NCBI RefSeq assembly: GCF_017654505.1
Contig: NC_054545.1
Location: forward strand, 14,969,547-15,033,546
Source: Polyodon spathula
Lineage: Eukaryota > Chordata > Actinopteri > Acipenseriformes > Polyodontidae
Direction: 5' to 3'
DNA length: 64,000 bases
Below, one piece after another: positions 1-54,911 of this stretch. Under the pieces are notes generated by a model. That model was not told the DNA's origin. It saw only the letters and a list, made by a program, of their open reading frames with translations, and made no database searches. A program made the translations under genes and the position numbers. Position 1 is the first letter of the stretch; each line of letters begins with the position of its first letter.

Positions 1-1400
1 TAAACCAAACCTTAGGAGGTGGTCTCAGTTAGTTTGTTTGCATTAATGTGAACAACTGGGGCAGTTAGTTTACATAGGTTTGTGTGTAGCTTGTTTGGTA
101 GTCTGCAAAAGTGTAAAGTGAATGCCCAACTGAACAATATGGACAGTGAAAAACTGAGGCACTTTTAAAATTTGGTCAGTCAAAGTCCATGCAGAACATA
201 TAAATAGTATAATATATATTTTTTTCTCTGATAGGCTGAAGGAACAAACAATACCAGAATTGCAGGATCGTGTAAACATTGTGTCCACCAATAGTAAGAA
301 AAAACTGCAGTGTGATCACAAATGAACTGTCCTGAAAAAAATAATTCCATTTCACACCCAAACAAACTCAGTACATTTGTGTCCAGGTCAGTGTCAACAG
401 CAAGCAATCCGATTAATTATTTTAAACCAAGGAACTAAACTGAGACTGTTCAGAACAAAGAAATATGAACATACCCTAAAATAGAAACATAAAACCAGAA
501 AATCGCCCTGCTCTTGCAAATCTATACATAGCAAAGAACAAAGCATCAGCTCCTTTACAAATGTTAAACAGATACCTGCAACTTAGCAGCTTTCATTCCA
601 GTGACAGCAGTCACATCAATGTGTTTTCCAGTTTGTTCCAAGACATTTCTTTTGAATATTGTATATAGGCTCCAATTCATCTAGTCATTTATAAAGGGAA
701 TCTCAACAATGAGAAAGACAATGGAGTAAACTGCAGCAAGAAGACTGAATATCTACCGGTGTCACTGTGTAAATAAGGTTAGAGCCTGCAAACCAGGTGG
801 TTTAAATGTTTATTAGTTTACATATTAAATCTTATATACAGAAGACTGTTACAGAAGACAGTGACTAACACAAACAGGACTGAAACTGCACAAAAAAACT
901 AAAACCAAAAACGGTATAAACACTGCTCTACTTTAGGGTTTCAATTTCCATTTTACTACCTTCCTGTCCACTCTTTTCCACCTTACTGTAAGTTACTCAA
1001 TACAGTGGGTGTTTCCGATAAAGGTCTATGGAGTAAAGCAGATTATAAAGCCATCTCTGAATTAGTCATGTTGCCTCCACCTGTTATACATACACAATGA
1101 TGATTACTGTCCCATGGCTACACGTCCCCTCTTTCCTTCGACACATTGCAAAACCAAAAACAGCCATGTCTGCTTGTTACAAAAACAAAAACAGCCACGT
1201 CTGCTTGTTGCAAAAACACAACTGCTTTTTTTTTTTTTTCAACCTTTTAAAATCAGCATTTCGAGCCATTTCCTAATAAAGCTATATAAAAAGATAACTT
1301 CTTTCCAAAGCCATTTAACTAAAAGACAATTAGGCTGGTTATACACCATCCACCAGTGCAAAGTAGCCATTATCTCCATAGTGGATTTAAACTGACACAG
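1..1400. other. RAD51 3' flank, no gene recognised
   Basis: AT-rich sequence with short unrelated open frames and one T run near 1,228. It could hold a long 3' UTR of RAD51 or a neighbour's 3' end, but no coding exon or repeat family was recognised. Confidence 0.4.
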
Positions 1401-1415
1401 AAATGAAAGTAGGCT

Positions 1416-1421
1416 TTTATT
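1416..1421 (-). terminator. Likely RAD51 polyadenylation signal AATAAA
   Basis: A canonical AATAAA on the minus strand lies about 70 nt beyond the RAD51 stop codon (TGA at 1491-1493). It would give a short 3' UTR. A second AATAAA at about 809-814 could serve a longer isoform. Confidence 0.55.
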
Positions 1422-1490
1422 GAAATTTACATTTTTTTATTGCTCTAGGGTCTCCATCTTCACGTGCAACAGGCTACAGCAGCATGAAGC

Positions 1491-19543
<18,053 letters not shown>

Positions 19544-20172
19544 GCTGGAAAACTGTCTGAAAACACAAAATAAACATTACACAGGAAGCAGATAAAAACA
19601 AATAATCATTACTGTGTTGCATTAAATCAATTAATCTTTGGCACCAACTTTGTGCAGACAGAATCCATACCACCTTGTTTAACGTAAGAATAAAGAGCTC
19701 GCGAGAAATAACGTTTTAACCCCCCACGTCTCAAGTGTTTTTTTGTTGTTGTTTTGTTTTAAACCATTGAAAGCTGAATTTCTTCTCACTGCCGGGAAAG
19801 CAGTACTCGCCTTATAGCACAATACTATAAAATGATTAACAGATTTCACGTAAATAAAATCAAAACACAATTCGTGTTCTCAAAAAATATTTAGACCTCA
19901 CTCTGAAAAGACACTGTTTACATGAGGAACTGAAAGTTAAGAAACACCTGGCCGGAGGCCTGTTCTACACAGTCATTCGCTAAAAAAAACTTTTACTACG
20001 TAAGGTAGCTATGCATGGGATGTATTCAAAACTCACACAGGTCAGATATCAAAAAAATATATTTCTTGCTCACAAGACAATTCAGGGATTTCTGTTCACT
20101 TGACACTAATAAAAACATAGCATGCAAATCAAAGTAACATAAACATTTAAAAAACAGTTACATATAACGTAC

Positions 20173-20400
20173 CTACCGTGTTGTGTGAAAGCTTTGAAAT
20201 ACGGTTCCGTTGTGATTTTTCCAGTAACACTTAGTTCTAATTAATTACTTAAATAATATATCGGATTTTTTCTTCTTTTTTTACAAAATTGCAATTTTTA
20301 TTATACTTTGCTTTCCGCTCACTCCTCCTTCAATGTTGTGTTGTTGTTGCAATGTAAAATATTAAATCTCCCGCTCAGCCAGCCAGGAAGTTCTCTAGTG
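20173..20400 (-). promoter_or_regulatory. RAD51: RAD51 5' UTR exon and promoter region (approximate)
   Basis: The coding start lies in an exon (19451-19556) whose 5' part is untranslated, so a non-coding first exon must lie upstream. Two overlapping splice donors four bases apart can be read on the minus strand near 20171-20177 (GTACGT and GTAGGT). Sequence upstream, about 20,300-20,420, is locally richer in GC and contains CTCCCGC-type (E2F-like), GGAAGT-type (ETS-like) and TGACG (CRE-half) words. These fit a cell-cycle promoter but are short and could be chance. The transcription start is not visible, so the right border is a guess. Confidence 0.5.
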
Positions 20401-20420
20401 ATGACGATGTTCCTTTCAGA

Positions 20421-22540
20421 AGAAAAAAAAGAAACGTTTTCTTAAAGGTGCAGAGTCACATGGTGTTTTAAAAACGTTATGCTTATGTGATATATGTTTG
20501 GTATATATATATATACTCTAAAGCATGACATACATGCTGTATACAAGTACACCATCCTCCACATGCATATCCCTTTACAGGGATATGCATCCCCAGCAAG
20601 GGGTTATTATATTTTCAACAAGAGCTTAAAAGGTCAAATAAGTTCCATTCAGTTCTACAGGTGTCAAGCTTGATGGGTGTGTTATTTCTGATATATTGTG
20701 AAGCAATTTGAGATGCTTATGAATGAAAATGGAATTAAAGTAACCGGTTATTCAAAATGCAGTGTCCTATTAATTGCATATACACAAGGATGTGAACAAT
20801 ATGAACATTTGATATTTTCGATAAAGTGTTACCAGCATAGCAAAAACAAGTGTTAACTGTTCTAGTGTCTAGAATGACAGTGTTTTATGTAAACATAAAC
20901 ACTTAGTATACAGACCCCAAGTAATCCAATTGTGGGACACTGCAGCTTTAATTAGTTGTTAAGAATGTAGTCTTGGGGCCTGTTGCCTGTAATGTGTACT
21001 GCATGAGTGCTAGTGTCTCAGTGTCTCACTCAGATATACAGTACAAAGGGGAACAGGAATTGTAGCAACATTCAGACAGTTGCCAGCTGTGAATGAAAAT
21101 TGCCACGGGCGTGTGGTCTGTTTCCATTACAGAGCTGAATTAGCGGTCCCGTGTGACGGGCTCTGTTAAATACACTATATCCAATGTTGAGAGGGCTTCA
21201 GTACTGGAATTGCCATGTATGCTTCCTTTGCTTCTGTCTTACTATTATGTATTTATTTATTTATTTGTTTGTTTGGCAGATGCCTTTATCCAAGGAGACT
21301 TACAGGTGTTACAGGGCAGTACAGGTTTCCAATGCAAGGTCAATATTTAAATACAGTTTACACTGAGTGCAAATTATACTCCTAAAGTACAATATGAAAT
21401 AAAATGCAACACGTTAGGATTACAACGATTTATATCTACAAAGACATAGTAATAATGCAGTAGTGCAAGGATAGTGAATAAGCTGAGAATCCAGTAATGT
21501 GGTGCTGAGGGCAGGTGAATACAGTACATAGTAGGAGGGCTTGATCAAGAGGTCTAACAGATTGACTTCATTTAAGTTTTCCTGGCAGTTACTGCAGTAT
21601 ACCATGCTACCTAGCAAAGTGTAGTAAAGTATATGAAAGCATGGTAATGCCCGGATATGGTAAAGTAAAATAGTAGCAGTTAGCAAGATATGTCTTAGAT
21701 TCGATCAGATAACAAGGTATTAGTATTGTGTGAAAGTCAACATGATGTCTAAGTCAGATTGTATGACTATTAGATGAAAAACCTACAAGAGGTCAAACAA
21801 ATTCACAAGAGTGTACATGTATTGTGTAAAGACTGTGAAACAAACAGTCCCAGAAATGCACATGCAATTCATTTTGCATTGAAAAGCTTGTGATTCACAA
21901 AAGCACCCCATCAATAGGGATCCCCAAATCTGTGATCCTTCCTACTGCCACATATACTCCACTTAATACATTATTCATATTTTTACTGCCAATAATATGA
22001 GTGCATATTTAAACTTTTTCTTAAACTGGTAGAATAGAAAGGTCAGTAAAGAGTACAGAGTGTTTTGACTGCAGTGTATGTAATAGGAACTCTACTCTGG
22101 CCTCCAGCCTGGGCTCAGTGACAATGGGCATGACCTTCCCTGCACAATCCACAGCCTCAGCACTGGAGTCAGATCAACGTATTCCTCGGTTAGTCTTTAT
22201 TAGCCGCAGTCCATGTGCGGAGAGGTAGTTTGAAGATTGTGAGTAGAATCAGATTACAAAGTTACATGTCTGTGGGTTCTGCTTGTTATAGGGCTAATCA
22301 CTGCTTAATTATTACCAGGCACGCAATGTTATTCCCCTGAAACTACTGCAGTGTGGTATGGAGTGCATGATATTACTTGATTGTTTAAAATGATTTCTAG
22401 AATTACCTGTTATAGAATGCTACTACTACTACTACTACTACTACTACTAAAGCGGAAACCATGCTGTTTTCCATTTGACACCAGCAATATACAGGCAGTT
22501 AACTTAAGTTTCAATATAAACAATCATATATATATATATA
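20421..22540. other. Intergenic DNA between RAD51 and the Tc1 element
   Basis: AT-rich sequence upstream of RAD51 with a retroposon tail (21,245), a (CTA)n microsatellite (about 22,420-22,449) and an (AT)n tract (22,526-22,540). No coding exon was recognised. Confidence 0.5.
21245..21345 (-). repeat. SINE/LINE 3' tail fragment
   Basis: It contains TTTGGCAGATGCCTTTATCC followed by AAGGAGACTTACAGGTG, the shared 3' tail of the SINE family above, after a (TTTA)n tract. The sequence beyond it to about 21,700 may belong to the same retroposon body but was not recognised. Confidence 0.55.
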
Positions 22541-24158
22541 CAGTGCCTTGCAAAAGTATTCAGACTCCTGACCAATTCTCTCATATTACTGAATTACAAA
22601 TGGTACATTGAACTTTCGTTCTGTTCGATATTTTATTTTAAAACACTTAAACTCAAAATCAATTATTGTAAGGTGACATTTTGGTTTTATGTTGGGAAAT
22701 ATTTTAAAGAAAAATAAAAAACTGAAATATCTTGCTTGCATAAGTATTCAACCCCTACACATTAATATTTTGTAGAGCCACCTTTCGCTGCAATAACAGC
22801 TTTAAGTCTTTTGGGGTAAGTATGTACCAGCTTTGCACACAGTGTCGGAGTGATTTTGGCCCATTCTTCTTGGCAGATTTGCTCCAGGTTGTTCAGGTTG
22901 GTTGGACAACGCTTGTGGGCCGCAATTTTCAAATAGTGCCACAGATTCTCAATGGGATTGCAATCAAAACTTTGACTGGGCCACTGTAGGACATTCACCT
23001 TTTTGTTCTTGAGCCACTCCAATGTTGCTTTGGCCTTGTGCTTGGGATCATTGTCCTGCTGAAAGGTGAATTTCCTCCCAAGCTTCAGTTTTTTAGCGGA
23101 CTGAAGCAGATTCTCTTGCAGTATTTTCCTGTATTTTGCTTCATCCATTCTTCCTTCAATTGTAACAAGATGCCCAGTCCCTGATGATGAGAAGCATCCC
23201 CACAGCATGATGCTGCCACCACCATACTTCACTGTAGGGATGGTGTGTCTTGAGGCATGGGCAGTGTTAGGTTTGCGCCACACATAGCGGTTTGAGTTTT
23301 GGCCAAAAAGCTCTATCTTGGTCTCATCTGACCACAAAACCTTTTCCCACATCACAGCTGGGTCACTCTCATGCTTTCTGGCAAACTCCAGACGTGCTTT
23401 CAGATGGTACTTTTTGAGTAACGGCTTCTTTCTTGCCACCCTCCCATACAGGCCAGTGTTATGCAGAGCTCTTGATATGGTTGACTGGTGCCCCATTACT
23501 CTACTCCCAGCCACTGAACTCTGTAGCTCCTTCAAAGTGATTGTTGGCCTCTCTGTGGCTTCTCTCACAAGTCTCCTTCTTGTTTGAATGCTGAGTTTTG
23601 AGGGACGGCCTTTTCTTGGCAGTGCCTGGGTGGTGTGATGCAGCTTCCACTTCCTGATTATTGATCCAACTGTGCTCACTGGGATATCCAAACACTTGGA
23701 TACTATTTTGTACCCTTTCCCTAATCTATGCATTTGTATTACTTTATCTCTAACTTCTATAGAATGCTCTTTGGTCTTCATTTTCCTTCAGATTCACTGC
23801 CTTACCAATGATCCTTCAACAGTGGGATTTTTATCCAGAAAATGTGACAGCAACTTTAATGGTTCACAGGTGGAGGCCAATGGTAAGGTAATTGTGTCCT
23901 CGTTAGGGCAATTTCTTTCATCGGTGCAAACTGGGAGCTTCCACAGCACAGGGGTTGAATACTTATGCAAGCAAGATATTTCAGTTTTTTATTTTTCTTA
24001 AAAATATTTCCCAACATAAAACCAATGTCACCTTACAATAATTGATTTTGAGTTTAAGTGTTTTAAAAAAAAATATCGAACAGAACGAAATTTCAATGTA
24101 CTATTTGTAATTCAGTAATATGAGAGAATTTGTCAGGGGTCTGAATACTTTTGCAAGG

Positions 24159-24163
<5 letters not shown>
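22541..24163 (-). mobile_element. Complete Tc1/mariner transposon
   Basis: The element is 1,623 bp with long (about 215 bp) inverted repeats. The outer ends read CAGTGCCTTGCAAAAGTATT on the left and TAGTGCCTTGCAAAAGTATT on the complement of the right. Each repeat has a second, inner match of the form AAGTATTCAACCCCT, which resembles the IR/DR arrangement of Sleeping Beauty-type elements. It sits between TA dinucleotides inside an (AT)n tract: 15 bp on the left, about 50 bp on the right. The single gene inside is on the minus strand. Confidence 0.92.
22762..23781 (-). CDS. Tc1-family DDE transposase, open reading frame intact
   Basis: The 339-residue frame is typical in length for Tc1 transposases, which excise and insert elements at TA dinucleotides. 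The N-terminal half has paired helix-turn-helix segments (GYKIVSKCLDIPVSTVGSII, then HQSTISRALHNTGLYGR) joined by a GRPSKL hook. The catalytic triad is visible: D152 in LWSDETKIELFG, D243 in FQQDNDPKH and E278 in NPIENLW, with the last two 34 residues apart as in DDE34 enzymes. The segment before the glutamate reads SFDCNPIE, where SPDLNPIE is usual, so two near-invariant positions are changed. A nuclear role is expected. Whether the enzyme is active cannot be told from sequence. Confidence 0.93.
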   Translation of the reverse strand: MKTKEHSIEVRDKVIQMHRLGKGYKIVSKCLDIPVSTVGSIIRKWKLHHTTQALPRKGRPSKLSIQTRRRLVREATERPTITLKELQSSVAGSRVMGHQSTISRALHNTGLYGRVARKKPLLKKYHLKARLEFARKHESDPAVMWEKVLWSDETKIELFGQNSNRYVWRKPNTAHASRHTIPTVKYGGGSIMLWGCFSSSGTGHLVTIEGRMDEAKYRKILQENLLQSAKKLKLGRKFTFQQDNDPKHKAKATLEWLKNKKVNVLQWPSQSFDCNPIENLWHYLKIAAHKRCPTNLNNLEQICQEEWAKITPTLCAKLVHTYPKRLKAVIAAKGGSTKY

Positions 24164-24217
<54 letters not shown>

Positions 24218-25017
24218 AATAGACTGCAGTGTCCAACAAACATTCAATTATGTACTAAAATATAATCAATCAATTTCTGTCTTCCATGATTGTGAGCTGA
24301 TAAGCATGTCTGCTTTCACTTGCAACAGCAGGCCGCTGTAAATAGAGAGGACACCATGAAAACGTGCTACAGTGCTGTTAATGCTTAGGTAATTTAAGAA
24401 TGAAAAAGTTGTGGAGGTAGTACATCTGGTCCTGTTTTCTATCTTATTAAATTGCATCTTTATGCTGATGAGTAAAAGTGTCCGTATGCACAACTACCAC
24501 ATCATCTATATATTCCCTGTCCACATTGATTTACAGGAAACACTGAATTATGGTTAAAAGTATTTCCTCATCAATCAGTATGGAAGTCATCAGGTACAGT
24601 AGTTAGTAGAAAGCAGAAGTGATTGCAGCATACTTCCATCATTACTCAACATGATGAAGTGAGTCTGCATGAAGTGGGTATGAGGTTGGTTAAATTTACT
24701 ATTACATCTTTTCTGTGTCTTCTGCTGCTCTCTGCAGTTTAGATGAGGTGGTGCATGTACTGCAATACTTCAGGTCTAACTGCTTTTTAAAAAATGATTC
24801 TGTTCCAGGGTACCAAGTTTGTGCCCCAGTATCTACTTAATTCATCCTTTTGATCCCCATGTTATATGACATATTCAGACACATGTCTTGTATCTTAAGG
24901 AAAGGGTAGCCACTTTCAAGAGCCATTTGGTCAACTCCATTTAAAACAGTTGTGTTCACAACCAAGTTACATTTTATAAAAACATTTTTAGGTAGTTGTT
25001 TACTACAACATAAATGT

Positions 25018-25290
25018 ATGATGGAGAGGAGGCCATTTGGGCCATCTGTGTTCATCCAATTGCTATTAGATGATTGATTTTAAAACTTTGTAAAGTGGGG
25101 TCTTAAATGATCCCAGTGATTCAGCATTCAAAACATGACTAGGTAACCAATTCCCATACCCTCACCACTATGAAAAGAAGTGTTTCCTACCCGTCAAGTC
25201 TATTTCCACATAATTTCTGTCTTGCGGTCCTAGTTTCTCTGCTGCTAACTTTGTCACCCCTTTTAAGACTTTAAGACCTATTATTTTACC
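25018..25290 (+). repeat. Dispersed repeat, GAGGAGGCCATTTGG family
   Basis: This segment (GGAGAGGAGGCCATTTGGGC, later ACATGACTAGGTAACC) shares words in the same order with 45,090-45,250 (AGAGGAGGAGGCTATTTGG, ACATGACTAGGTAACC). It also shares its opening with 37,672-37,802 (AGAGGAGGCCATTTAGCCC). I recall similar repeats in sturgeon and paddlefish sequence, which is memory rather than evidence. Confidence 0.6.
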
Positions 25291-25706
25291 TGACAATACT
25301 GAAAAACAAATGTAAAAAAATGCCAGATGCCTGCGGAGCTTGCTAGGCCTCACTTCTACACACAGAACACAATGAAGCTGGGGATCACCATGGTTTCCAA
25401 GCTATATAAACCCAACTTCCAAACACTCCTCATATTTTCTGAGCTGCTATTTTACTGAAGTACCTCTTTCATGAGATCATCCTCCTTTGTGAATGAGGCT
25501 AGTGTTTCTCCTCTTACCAAAACACAAGCCAGAATATACAATCCCTAAATTGCATTTTACTCTGTGCTGTAGAGCAGAAATATAGTGAAATTTAAGATGA
25601 CAAATATTTTCATGTGATTTCGTTTACATTTTTTTTTTTTTTTTTTTTAAATCAGTCACGTTAACTTTAAGGGGTTACTTTTATTTCTATACAAATTTCC
25701 TATATT

Positions 25707-25800
25707 ATTGTTTATTTAGCAGATGCCTTTATACAAGATGATTTACAGAGACTAATCATATTGATGTTACAATAAAAACAAAACAATACAAAAGAGCAAT
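25707..25800 (-). repeat. Retroposon 3' tail fragment
   Basis: TTTATTTAGCAGATGCCTTT followed by ATACAAGATGATTTACAGAG matches the tail of the SINEs at 18,189 and 21,245. The sequence beyond is not recognisable. Confidence 0.55.
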
Positions 25801-26622
25801 ATCAATTTTTAGTTTTGTGGTTGCCTTGTCTGCTTCTGAATTGATTTCAGTCTGAGAAGCAGTGCTTGCATCAGCAGCTGTTCAAAAGACTTGCAGTGCC
25901 AGCCAGTGGTTAAAGAATGGAATTGGCAGCATTTTACCTAAATGCATAACCCTGGTAAAATTTCAGCAACTGCTTGTGAGTTAGTTACCATCAAAAATTG
26001 GAACACACATTGAGTGGTTTCTAAATAGATAGCTACACTGAATTTAACCAGTTATACACTGCCTTGAACCAACTTGGCCAGCTGAAAACAAGCACTGTCC
26101 AGTTCTACCAGGTCTTCCTCAGTACGACAAAAGGTTTGAAAAATAAATAATAGAAATAATAATAAATAGTTTTGCACACTGATGGATCACATTTATCCTG
26201 CCACAGCACATGTTTGATAGATGTAAAACACACTTGGTTCTATAAACTACTGTTCTGGTTAATGCTTTAATCAGTATGAAAGGTGAAGGAATATGCCACT
26301 GGATACAGCTTCCCATCACAGCTTTGTCAGTGCTCCTCATTTCTTAGCTGAACACCCTATCCTTTTGTTAAATTTCATTATTTAAAAAAAATCTGACACC
26401 CAAGAATAGATTAATTTCCTAATAGTTCAGGCAGTTTCAAATGTAAAATCAAGTAACCAGTCCTGAGATAATTCAAAAACTGGGTATAAAATGGTTTGAT
26501 CGGAATAGAACCCTTTATGTGTATTAGTCCAGTCTATGTCAAGAGTTCACAAAGTTTAATACTTGATTGAATGCTAAAATACAGCACTTGGCATTAGGAG
26601 AGACCCACAACTCAAATGATTT

Positions 26623-26653
<31 letters not shown>

Positions 26654-26882
26654 CATAAAAACACATAATTGATGCAAACCGATTTTATTCAACAACTGAA
26701 TTCACTTTGTTTTTTGAAAAAGGACCAAATAACTCTTAAAAGTACCTTTGTCATCGGATTTTGGTTAGAATATCACTGCATTTTCAGAATGGAAAACAAA
26801 GTCTACCAGTTTTTAGTAATGAAAAAAAAAAAAAAAAAAAAAAGCAAATGTTGCCCCCTTTCAAAATTATGGTGAAATATCA

Positions 26883-26888
26883 TTTATT
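26883..26888 (-). terminator. Likely KNL1 polyadenylation signal AATAAA
   Basis: AATAAA on the minus strand, about 260 nt after the KNL1 stop codon at 27146-27148. No other canonical signal was noticed closer. Confidence 0.55.
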
Positions 26889-27145
26889 GCATAAGAACAT
26901 CAGAACACTCTTTTGAATATGACAAAATCCAACTTTCCAAATATTAGAACAAAAGAACATCAAGTTTTAGATTACAAGAATTCTTTACATAAACATGTTT
27001 CAAAGTTATATAAAAATGTTGAGACAAGTTTCTAGGCTTTACCTGTATATATTATCCACAGTATTGGCAGGGGTTGCTGCACCAATATGGCTTTGTACAG
27101 CATCACGTTGCATTGCATTTATACAGAATGACATATTGAGGCTCT

Positions 27146-52218
<25,073 letters not shown>

Positions 52219-53297
52219 TTGTGCATGAAGATAGCTTCTGAAAAATAAATGTATTACAAAAATGAATTATTAAAGAAATGATTGCACAAATATGCAAAAC
52301 CAGAACATCACCAACATTGTCTGCTTTGATTACATATGTACTGTGGTGTCACAATGTTTGTTAGATTCACAGACTTAATATTTTTAAAAAGGTTGGACGT
52401 TGCATGGTATGAATTAAATACTACACTATACAGCAACAGCCAGGACCTCACTGTAAAAACTAGGCCTAAGAAATATCCCCAACCTTTGGAGAAGAAAAAA
52501 AAACACATGCAAATAACTTACTTTAAAAAACGTTAATGAACCACCAAAAAATACAACCCCTTCATCATTCATGCTGCATGCACCAAAGTTATGACTTGTA
52601 TTCATCAGAACATTAGGTTACTTACCGTAACCCTGGTTCCCTGAAAGAGAAGACGACCACCACTACATTAGGTAAGGGATATTCCTACCCTTCGGGAAGG
52701 TATTGCTGAGCTCTCCATACCAGAGCTGCTGACAGGCCCTTTCCTAGGATGATGCACTTTGTCCCGCCCACTGAGGGAATAAAACCGTCACTTACAAGAA
52801 AATCCTCCTTTTTTTTCCCCATCGCTTTGGTCGCCCTCACGGGTGGTGGTTGTCTTCTTTTTCAGGGACCAGGGTTACGGTAAGTAAACTAACATTCCCT
52901 TTCAATTAAAAAACGACCACCATTACATTAGGTATGGGATAATGTATAACAAAGCTGTCGCGAGGGAGAAGTAATGACAGCATGTGGGACGCACAACACT
53001 GTGTAGCACAGAGGTTAGCGGTGTGAACTTACACCCTCAACAACCCCTGTGCCTGCAAGCCCTGCTAGCCACAGTACAAATATCGGATATAGAGGCACTT
53101 TTGAAAAGGGCCCAAGATGTAGTCAATCCTCTAAGGGAGTGTGCGGATACCTTACCAGGTGGGGCCAAGCCAGCACCATTATACGCAGTCGAGACTGTGT
53201 CCACAATCCAGTGCAACAGACGCTGCTTAGAGAGGGGCTGTCCTAGTGTTCATGTCCCATGACAAAGAGCCGGTCAGATTGGCGCAAAGCTCTTGTC

Positions 53298-54600
53298 CTA
53301 TGTAGGTAGCATCTCAATGCCCGCACTGGGCAGAGGAAATTCAATCTCATCCTCTGTTGAAGCAAACGGAGGTGGATGGAAGGATTCTGATTCCACAGAC
53401 CGATTAATGTGGAAGGCTGTGATCACCTTGGGGAGGAAAGCAGGGTTGTTGTGCAGAAACACCTTGCTGCCATCCATCCTTCCAAATACGCATGCAGGAG
53501 CTGTGCACAGCGCCTGATAGCTAAGGCGGAGGCTGTCTTCATAGACAAGTACTTCAGCTCTCGGCTCAAATGGGGCCTTCGTGAGAGCCTCCAGTACAAT
53601 ATTAAGGCTCCATTCAGAGAGAACAGTCCTACTAGGAGGGCGCAATCAAACAGCGCCTTTAAGAAAACAGGTAACCAAAAAATGAGCACTGTAGACTATG
53701 AATATATTGAGGCATGGCAAGCAGAGATAGCCGATAAATACACCTTCAAGGTGGAAGGTGACCTTCCAGCATCAAGCAGTTCTTGCAGAAACTGTAAGAT
53801 GACTGGTATGGGCCAAGATATGGGGTCATGGCTTCTACCCAGACACCAAGCCTGAAAATACTTCCACTTACAGCTATACAAAGACCTAGTGGTGTGCCCT
53901 AGCACTGTAGCATACCCACTGCATCAGACAGCCCTAGGGCCAGCGGTCCCCTTTCAGGGGTCAGACCCATAGCCGGAATGGTTCCGGGTGCCAAAAAGAG
54001 CCTTTCGTCTGACTGAGGAGATCCAAGTGAAGTGGAATCTCCCAGGGCTGGCAATGTAACAGCTGGCACAGGGTCAAAAACCATACTCTCCTGGGCTACT
54101 AGGAGAACTGATGCTTTCTCTAACCGGACTTTGACGAGAAAAGCCAGGAGCAGCAGTATAGGCAGGAAAACGTACAAAAACGCTTTGGGCTCTCATGCGC
54201 AGGGATGTCCAGCCATCCGACCAGGGTCCGTGAACTCCTCTACCTGCCCAGACTAACCCTCAACCAGAGTTGGGTGCGTCTGTCATCACCAATTGAAGGC
54301 TGTGTATCACTCCTATCCTTGCGCCTTCGCTCAGATGAGAGGCTTGCCTCCACCAGCATAGAGCTTCCCAGCATAGGCGAGACATGGTCAGCCAACGGTA
54401 TCTGTCGTGCTTGGGGTGCAGCTGAAGGCAATGAGCCACACTTGGATCAGGCGCTTGTGGAGTAACTCTAGTTGGGTGGGTGATGAAGCCGCGGCCATCA
54501 GACCCAATAGTTTTTAACAGAACATCAGTTGTACTGTGAACCCTTGTTGAACAGGGCCAGACAGTTGCAAATGGCAGCTACTCTGTCATCCGACAGGCAG
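53298..54600 (-). pseudogene. DIRS RNase H and tyrosine recombinase remnants
   Basis: Reading the minus strand from about 54,600, fragments occur in DIRS order: DRVAAICNCLALFNKG, LMAAASSP-like text, an RNase H-like segment (about 54,240-54,430), then the recombinase N-terminal part KWKYFQAWCLGRSHDP and LQFLQELLDAGRSPSTLKVY (53,696-53,905). KTASALAIRRCAQLL follows, and then NPAFLPKVITAFHINRSVES with PPPFASTEDE. Stops and shifts between them show decay. The recombinase C-terminus with its catalytic tyrosine is not visible intact. Confidence 0.75.
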
Positions 54601-54699
54601 ACAACAGCCAGCAAGCTCTGGGTAACAGAACGCGGCAATTGAAACGTGTATTCTGTGACGTTGACCGTTTCCTTCAAAACCATTACCAAAATACAGTAT

Positions 54700-54890
54700 C
54701 AGTTCACAAGATCTTCCTCAGACACTTTGTTAAGGCTGCAAGAACCAATGCTTGATTTAGAAGAAGTGTTACAGTTGAAAAAATGCATTAACCGGTGTAT
54801 AACCGAATTACGATAATTGCGGTTTAGAATAAGAGAGTAATGTACCTAAACAGCGATAAACCGAAAAACCGGTATACCGACCCATCCCTG
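54700..54890 (-). mobile_element. hAT-like terminal fragment inside the DIRS element
   Basis: Read on the minus strand it begins at 54,890 with CAGGGATGGGTCGGTATACC and GGTTTTTCGGTTTATCGC, a type of end common on fish hAT elements. No opposite end or transposase was found, and the left limit is uncertain. Confidence 0.45.
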
Positions 54891-54911
54891 CACCAAGTAC
54901 CGTGACATTAT

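Larger units (their letters stand above)
24166..26880. other. Intergenic DNA downstream of KNL1
   Basis: It contains the (AT)n tract 24,162-24,214, a dispersed repeat at 25,018-25,290, a retroposon tail at 25,707-25,800 and long A/T runs near 25,630, 26,626 and 26,821. No gene was recognised. Confidence 0.5.

Noticed and set aside
24120..24341. Frames over AT repeats encoding YIYIYI tracts (also 57,679-58,026 and 60,881-61,163)
   Set aside because: Simple translations of microsatellites.
53409..53855. 148-codon plus-strand frame in the DIRS element
   Set aside because: It is antisense to the recombinase remnant, whose minus-strand text is recognisable.
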